Positions 58,056 to 64,000 of a DNA stretch of 64,000 nucleotides are shown piece by piece (the first letter of the stretch is position 1; each line of letters begins with the position of its first letter). The notes under the pieces were generated by a model, which saw only the letters and a list, made by a program, of their open reading frames with translations, did no database searches and was not told the DNA's origin. The stretch is taken from positions 248,001 through 312,000 of the forward strand of contig JAHLLG010000003.1 in assembly GCA_020444275.1 (NCBI GenBank). Direction: 5' to 3'. The DNA is from Bacteroidota bacterium (GTDB lineage Bacteria > Bacteroidota > Bacteroidia > Bacteroidales > UBA12077). Both the position numbers and the translations under genes were made by a program.

Positions 58056-61000
58056 ATGAGAAAAATTATTTTATTTTTTACATTGTTAATTATTAATATT
58101 AACTCTTTTGCGACTGATCCTGATTATTGGGTGAAACACAGTCCAGACTATATGTTGCCTTCAACGGAGGCAATTTCCAGAATTAAGCATATTGCAAGGC
58201 CTCCTGCCTTGTATACAGGTATACCAAAAATAAATATACCACTTTGGAATAATAAAATGTGCAGCTATTCAATGAACCTTGAGTATTATGCAGGAGGAAT
58301 ACAGGTAAGTGAGTTGGGTTCTTCAGTAGGACTTGGATGGAGTTTAAAAGCAGGTGGCGCAATCTATCGTATTGTTAGGGGTTTTCCTGATGATTTAGCA
58401 GATAAAGGTTATTTAAGTTGTCCTGACGAAATTAAGGATTTATACAATAATGATTTAGATTTAATGATCAACCAGGATGCACAAGAACTAAATAATATTG
58501 GTGATCAGTATGATTCCGCTCCTGATCTTTTTTACTATGAATTTAATGGCATAAAAGGGAGCTTTATCTTTGACTTGAATGGCAATATTGTACCTATTCT
58601 TAAGACTAACCTAAAGATTACAGCTGATATAAATGAATTGGGGGAAATCAACGGTTTTATAATAAGGACTTCAGATGGAATAAAATATAACTTTGATGTA
58701 CCTGAGGAAATTACAATTAATTCAATAAATGGTGAGAATACGGATGTAAGTTCAATAATTGACACCACATATTCTTCATATATTTCTGCTTGGTATTTAT
58801 CCAATGGCACAAACATATCCGATGGTAAAGAATCGTATCAATATGAACAGGTTACACTTTCTGTTAATAGAAGTTTGTATCAATACGCTTTTTATAACGA
58901 AGCTGGAACTAGAATTGAAGATATGGTAAGAGCAAATCTCACTATAGAGAGGCCAAGATTAATTAGTGCTTCAGATAAAAATTCAATTACAAAATTCAAT
59001 TATGGCTCTAATAATGAATTGATTTCAATAGAAGTGTCAGGAATAATACCAAGTTTTGCTGATCCAGTAATAAGTGAGGTTTTGAATATTAGATTTAACT
59101 ATGGAACATTTACTTCAGCTTCAACAGATGTTAATAGAATCCGTAAGTTAATATCAGTAGAATATGGAAGTGAAAACAGCTCAGGAGAATTTATACTATT
59201 TAATAAGTACGATTTTGAGTATAACGAAGATCTGGATATTCCAGCTGAATACAGTACGCAACAGGATTTGTGGGGTTACTATAAGGCTAATAGTTCATCA
59301 AGTATATTACTTCCGGAAATGCAATGTTCCAATGGCTATTATGAATCTTTAGTTGTAAATCCTGAAAGCATAAATTTAAGTGGTGCTAATAGAATTACAG
59401 ATCCTGCAAGTATACAGGTTGGCTTATTGAATAAGATTATTACAATGCAGGGTGGTGAAACAGAATATTTTTATGGAGCACAATCATTTATGTATGGTGG
59501 TAAGCTAATTCAGGGAGGAGGAGCTCGTATTGATAGTATAAAATATGACGATCCTGATTCAGATTTTCCTGGAACGGTAATTAAATATAATTATACTAAT
59601 TATGATGAAGCTGAACAATCAACAGGAGTGCTTATTGCTAAACCTAACTTTGCATATGATTTAAAATATCATGAAAGTATCCCTCAAAATACATTTCATT
59701 ATGCAAAATTAACTCATGGATTGAATATGCCATTTGGAATTCCGGTTTATTATAAACAGGTAACTGTTGATAATGGATTTGGTTACACCGTAAGTGATTA
59801 TGAAATGCCAGTTCCAAATAGTTCATATATGGCAATGGGTATAGATTTTCAAGATGATACTTCTTTAGTGTATGAAGGATATTATTGTACTGCTATATCA
59901 TATAAAGATAGTCACTTTAAGATAAATTATAGTTATGGGTTGAGACCATATCTCATAAGAAAAAGAAGTTTTGGAGAAGATAATACGATAATTCATGAAA
60001 GTATTTTAACATATGAAGATGTTCAAAACGAGTATTTAGTAGCTGGTTTTAAATGTAGTCCTAGGTTGCATAAGAACTTGGGTGACCCAATAAGCGATAC
60101 CAGGACATTGCATAAATTCTTTTATCCGGTAGCATGGAAACTATTGGAAAGCAAACAAGATATTAATTATGAAAACGGAAGTTCTTTCGATCACCTAACA
60201 GAATATAGCTATTCTGATTACCTGACTTCTTTCAGGTTAGTAACTGAGACAAGTTGGTACGATACAGACGGGAATAAGCATATTAAGGAAGTTAAATATC
60301 CATTTTCCTTTTCTGTTGATGGTTATACTTTATCGTCAGATATCCAGCAGTATAATGAGGAAGTAGAACAGACATTAACATCTGAAGATTACAAAACGTA
60401 TTTACCTGACGGGTTATATTATTTGAAAAAGGGTATAAATCCAGATATTCTTCCTCCGGAAAATACTTCCATATCTAATGCATCAAAGAATACGGTAGGA
60501 TTGATAACCTTATGGCGTCAAAAAAATTACACGATCCCTGTAGAAGTAATTGAATGGATTGAAATAGATGGACAAAAAAGGATTTTATCTTCCACCTTAA
60601 GAACATTTAAAAAATTACCGAATCAAAAGGTGGTTCCTCATATTGATTATGAATACAATGGACCAACATCTTTTGTGTTTCCAAGCTCCGACATTATAAA
60701 TGATATATTTAAGGTTAGTAAAAATTATGAATTTGCTAAAGAATATGTTTCATATAATGAAGATGGCAACGTAACTAAAACAAGATCAGCCAATGGATTA
60801 GAAATAGATTATGCATGGACAGAACAGGGAACATATTTAAAGTCAAAAACTTTTAATTCAACAAATACAGAGTATTATAGTTATAAGCCATTGGTTGGAT
60901 TAATATCACAAACGGATGTCAACGGCAATGAATACAGGTATATTTATGATATCAGTGGAAAACTGGTAGCTAAAACAGACCAGTCTAATAATATCAAGGA

Positions 61001-61331
61001 AATTAATACCAGGAATTATAAAAATGGTCTGAATGATATTCCTATTGATCAGACTACAGACCCAAATGGAGTATTTGGAGGAACAAATTTACCTCAGGCA
61101 AGAATTGACTCATATAATGAGTATAAGGAGTTATTTATTATTGCTGCATTCAATCCAGCATTTCAGTATGAAATGGATTTTGGTGATGGAACTACGGAAA
61201 TAATTGAAAGAAGTAGTGTAATGCATCACTACACCGAAGTAGGAACCTATACTGTCGTTCTGAAAGAAGCGCTTGATGGGATTGTAGTGAACCAGGATGA
61301 GATAACCATAACACTAGGACCAGAGCAATAA
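58056..61331 (+). CDS. Large secreted RHS/YD-like protein with C-terminal PKD-like domain
   Basis: Signal peptide; LGSSVGLGWSLKAGGAIYRIVRGFPDD (RHS/SpvB-like N-region); YIYDISGKLVAKTDQSNNIKE (YD-like); C-term YEMDFGDGTTEIIERSSVMHHYTEVGTYTVVL (PKD-like). Confidence 0.8.
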   Translation: MRKIILFFTLLIININSFATDPDYWVKHSPDYMLPSTEAISRIKHIARPPALYTGIPKINIPLWNNKMCSYSMNLEYYAGGIQVSELGSSVGLGWSLKAGGAIYRIVRGFPDDLADKGYLSCPDEIKDLYNNDLDLMINQDAQELNNIGDQYDSAPDLFYYEFNGIKGSFIFDLNGNIVPILKTNLKITADINELGEINGFIIRTSDGIKYNFDVPEEITINSINGENTDVSSIIDTTYSSYISAWYLSNGTNISDGKESYQYEQVTLSVNRSLYQYAFYNEAGTRIEDMVRANLTIERPRLISASDKNSITKFNYGSNNELISIEVSGIIPSFADPVISEVLNIRFNYGTFTSASTDVNRIRKLISVEYGSENSSGEFILFNKYDFEYNEDLDIPAEYSTQQDLWGYYKANSSSSILLPEMQCSNGYYESLVVNPESINLSGANRITDPASIQVGLLNKIITMQGGETEYFYGAQSFMYGGKLIQGGGARIDSIKYDDPDSDFPGTVIKYNYTNYDEAEQSTGVLIAKPNFAYDLKYHESIPQNTFHYAKLTHGLNMPFGIPVYYKQVTVDNGFGYTVSDYEMPVPNSSYMAMGIDFQDDTSLVYEGYYCTAISYKDSHFKINYSYGLRPYLIRKRSFGEDNTIIHESILTYEDVQNEYLVAGFKCSPRLHKNLGDPISDTRTLHKFFYPVAWKLLESKQDINYENGSSFDHLTEYSYSDYLTSFRLVTETSWYDTDGNKHIKEVKYPFSFSVDGYTLSSDIQQYNEEVEQTLTSEDYKTYLPDGLYYLKKGINPDILPPENTSISNASKNTVGLITLWRQKNYTIPVEVIEWIEIDGQKRILSSTLRTFKKLPNQKVVPHIDYEYNGPTSFVFPSSDIINDIFKVSKNYEFAKEYVSYNEDGNVTKTRSANGLEIDYAWTEQGTYLKSKTFNSTNTEYYSYKPLVGLISQTDVNGNEYRYIYDISGKLVAKTDQSNNIKEINTRNYKNGLNDIPIDQTTDPNGVFGGTNLPQARIDSYNEYKELFIIAAFNPAFQYEMDFGDGTTEIIERSSVMHHYTEVGTYTVVLKEALDGIVVNQDEITITLGPEQ

Positions 61332-61365
61332 TTTCTTGGTATAATATTTATAAAGGGATAAAGTT

Positions 61366-64000
61366 ATGATACGATATAAAAATATAGCTATAATAAGTTT
61401 AATAATCCTAATTGCATTGCTAAGTAATTTTAAAGGTTATTCACAATGCGTAACAACTACCCCTCCGGAAGAGATAAATTTTACAGCTTCAGGAGGAACA
61501 CAAATAGTTACTACATTAGCAGGAGGAAGATGTTTATTGGAGGTTTCAGATAACCGATCATGGATTTCAACATATTATGATTTTCTATCTAAAGAACTTT
61601 CTGTTACAGTAACTGGCAATTCAGGAGATTCTAGAAGTGGTTGGATTACTATTGAAGAATATGTAATAAATATTAACCAGGCAGGGGTACCACCGGCCAG
61701 ACCGGGGACTATTTCAGGAGCATCATCATTATGCCCGAATCATTCAGAAACGTATTCAATAAGTTCAGTAGCGAATGCAACTAGTTACACCTGGATTGTG
61801 CCGTCAGGAGCATCAATTGTATCCGGGCAAGGGACAACACAAGTTGAAGTAGATTTTGGTTCAGCCTCAGGATATGTTAAAGTAAGAGCAAATAATTCAA
61901 ATGGATCAAGTTCATATCGTTTAAAATATGTAACAGTAAACGCTGCTCCAAATGTATATAATGTAACTGGAGGCGGAGACTTTTGCATAGAAACAGGGAA
62001 GGTGATTAGCTTGGATGGTTCCCAATCTGGAGTTACTTACCAATTGTTGCTAAACGGTTCTAGTATTCGTGGCTCGGAACCAGGAACAGGATCAGAAATT
62101 AGTTTTGAAAGGCAATTTATTGAAGGTAGATATACAGTAGTTGCAACAAACACGTCGGGATGTACGACTCAAATGTTTAAATATGCTAGATTAACTGCAG
62201 TTTCACCACCATCTGCTTATTCAGTTACCGGCGGTGGTTCATATTGTGAAGGGGGTCAGGGTGCAGAGATTGGTTTAGACGGTTCACAGTCAGGAGTTAC
62301 ATATAACCTGATATTAAATGGTTCGTCGGTAAAAAGTAGCGAAATAGGAACAGGAGCAGCCATAAGTTTTGGAAATCAGACTACTGCCGGAACTTATACT
62401 GTTGAGACTTCAAATTCGGAATGTACAACAGTGATGAACGGATCCGCGAATATTACCGTTTCTTCTTTACCTGTATCTTATTCAGTAACAGGGGGCGGTT
62501 CATATTGTAGCGATGGTTCAGGAGTTTCGATTGGATTAAGTAACTCTCAGAAAGGAGTTAGCTATCAACTTAAACTTGATGCAGATGGTAACTCGGGTAG
62601 CCCGGTAGTAGGAGTAAAAGATGGGTTTTCCATAGGTTTTGGTAAACGAACAGTACCAGGCAATTATACGGTTGTTGCCACAAACTCAAATGGCTGTTCA
62701 ACAACAATGAGCGGTTCGAAAACTATTACAGTATTATCATTACCAACTGTTTATGCAGTGACAGGAGGAGGTGCATATTGCAATGGTGGTTCTGGGGTTG
62801 AAATAGGTTTAAGCGATACGCAGACAGGAGTTACTTACCAGCTTAAACGTGATGGATCCAATACAGGAAATCCAATTGCAGGAACAGGCGCATCTATTAG
62901 TTTTGGAAATCAAACTGCAGCTGGCACTTATACGGTTGTTGCCACTAATTCTCAGGGTTGTTCTAAAACAATGAGTGGCAGTGCTTCCATAACCATAAAA
63001 TCCCTCCCAATACCACCTTCTCCAATAAATGATGAAAGATGTGGAAAAGGTATTGTTAACCTGAAGGCAAACCCGGAATTGTCTGAAGGACAAACAGTGT
63101 GGTTTAATTCAGGTGGAACTGAACAAATTAATACAGGTACAGCGTATTCTCCATACATTCTTGAAACTACCAATTACATAGTAAAAACGTATAATATTAA
63201 TTCAAAATGTTATAGTACTCCCGTAACAGTAACCGGGGCTGTTAATCCTAAACCAACTAAATTTGATGTAACAGGAGGTGGAGTAAATTGTGATGGCAGT
63301 CAGGGAGTATCCATAAACTTAAGTGGCTCTGAATTAAATATGTCATATCAATTAAAACGGGATGGAACGATTGTTGACAATAAAACAGGGACTGGAGGTT
63401 CAATTACATATGAAGATATTACAACTCCTGGTGATTATAAAATTTACACAGATAATAGTGCAAGCGGTTGTTCAATAGCTATGAATGGAACTGCTTCGAT
63501 AACTGAAGGAACATCACCAACTGTTTTTTATGTTTCCGGAGGTGGATCTATTTGCAGTGGAGGCGAAGGAGCAGTTGTAAATTTAAGTAATACTCAGGAC
63601 GAAGTTACATATCATTTGTTGCGAGATGGAATTAATACTGGTATATCGATATCTGGAGGTGGACTTCCTATTAGTTTTGAAAATATTACCGATGCTGGAA
63701 CTTATACCATTAGAGCAATAAACAATATAAGTGGGTGTTCAAAATTAATGAAGCTCAAAGCAATAGTTTGGGTGAATACACCACCTGATGTTCCTGTTTC
63801 AGTAGAGGGTGATACTCGCAGTGGTTATGGTCCTGTAACCTTATCTGCAGAACCTGGTACCGAAGGATGTGTAGTAAATTGGTATACATCCGATGGAGAA
63901 TTTATTCAATCAGGTGAAACCTACACTCCAAATCTTTTCAGGAGTACAGATTATAAAGTTACAACCTATAACACCGAAACAGGTTGTGAGAGTGATGAGG
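61366..64000 (+). CDS. Large secreted Ig-like repeat protein, partial (runs off window)
   Basis: Manual translation from ATG 61366: MIRYKNIAIISLIILIALLSNFKGYSQCVTTTPPEEINFTASGG...; open through 64000. Missing from the ORF track because it is truncated. Confidence 0.85.
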   Translation, partial: MIRYKNIAIISLIILIALLSNFKGYSQCVTTTPPEEINFTASGGTQIVTTLAGGRCLLEVSDNRSWISTYYDFLSKELSVTVTGNSGDSRSGWITIEEYVININQAGVPPARPGTISGASSLCPNHSETYSISSVANATSYTWIVPSGASIVSGQGTTQVEVDFGSASGYVKVRANNSNGSSSYRLKYVTVNAAPNVYNVTGGGDFCIETGKVISLDGSQSGVTYQLLLNGSSIRGSEPGTGSEISFERQFIEGRYTVVATNTSGCTTQMFKYARLTAVSPPSAYSVTGGGSYCEGGQGAEIGLDGSQSGVTYNLILNGSSVKSSEIGTGAAISFGNQTTAGTYTVETSNSECTTVMNGSANITVSSLPVSYSVTGGGSYCSDGSGVSIGLSNSQKGVSYQLKLDADGNSGSPVVGVKDGFSIGFGKRTVPGNYTVVATNSNGCSTTMSGSKTITVLSLPTVYAVTGGGAYCNGGSGVEIGLSDTQTGVTYQLKRDGSNTGNPIAGTGASISFGNQTAAGTYTVVATNSQGCSKTMSGSASITIKSLPIPPSPINDERCGKGIVNLKANPELSEGQTVWFNSGGTEQINTGTAYSPYILETTNYIVKTYNINSKCYSTPVTVTGAVNPKPTKFDVTGGGVNCDGSQGVSINLSGSELNMSYQLKRDGTIVDNKTGTGGSITYEDITTPGDYKIYTDNSASGCSIAMNGTASITEGTSPTVFYVSGGGSICSGGEGAVVNLSNTQDEVTYHLLRDGINTGISISGGGLPISFENITDAGTYTIRAINNISGCSKLMKLKAIVWVNTPPDVPVSVEGDTRSGYGPVTLSAEPGTEGCVVNWYTSDGEFIQSGETYTPNLFRSTDYKVTTYNTETGCESDE
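61951..63780 (+). repeat. Six ~88-aa (261-273 bp) Ig-like repeat units
   Basis: VTGGG starts at about 61963, 62224, 62485, 62758, 63268 and 63532; unit Y.VTGGG.YC..G.GV.IGL..SQ.GV.YQL..DG......GTGA.ISFGNQT.AGTYTVVATNS.GC...M.GSA.ITV; a different Ig-like module is interposed at ~63000-63240. Confidence 0.85.

Noticed and set aside
62809-63173. Two minus-strand ORFs (94 and 73 aa)
   Set aside because: Antisense to the Ig-repeat protein, which is open on the plus strand to the window end.
1-64000. CRISPR array or restriction/abortive-infection defence genes
   Set aside because: No regularly spaced short direct repeats and no Cas, restriction, retron or CBASS-type proteins seen; the only regular repeats are protein-coding Ig units.

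Overview
AT-rich Bacteroidota-type chromosomal window in three blocks. (1) About 1-6.6 kb: minus-strand outer-membrane locus with two DUF4249 proteins, an STN/TonB-dependent receptor, a hypothetical protein and a TetR regulator with a double inverted-repeat operator candidate. (2) About 6.9-53.6 kb: a dense stress/energy island. It opens with a soluble PAS hybrid histidine kinase and an NtrC-type sigma54 activator. It then carries an encapsulin nanocompartment operon (6xBON protein, SDR, SOD, encapsulated-ferritin homologue, encapsulin, PfkB), a GH127/GT2/flippase-like/MscS operon, a CopB-like P-type ATPase operon, OsmC, DJ-1/PfpI and CsbD proteins, a rhodanese-PDH complex-Usp operon, tandem EF-hand proteins, BON and dodecin, HdeD, and an NAD-salvage operon (PCD, PncB, PncA), followed by Usp and BASS transporter genes. 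(3) About 53.6-64 kb: a truncated DUF4249 tail, a full DUF4249 gene, a 3'-terminal tRNA/tmRNA-like fragment, a minimal type IV filament cluster (pilin, A24 peptidase, PilB/GspE ATPase), an RHS-like secreted protein and a large Ig-like repeat protein running off the end. The main discovery candidate, read by eye, is that most transcription units of the island are preceded by sigma54-like -24/-12 elements (TTGGYA-N~8-TTGCA-like, GG-N10-GC geometry). Many of these sit 40-140 bp from recurring ~17-bp dyads (TGTGGAtttaaTCTACA / TGTGGAAATATTCCCCA type), often as tandem pairs ~20 bp apart between divergent promoters. This suggests a single NtrC-family-controlled stress regulon built around an encapsulin compartment. 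Two decayed genes (cytochrome c, 'PRPP-synthetase-like' small protein) lie at 29.8-31.4 kb.
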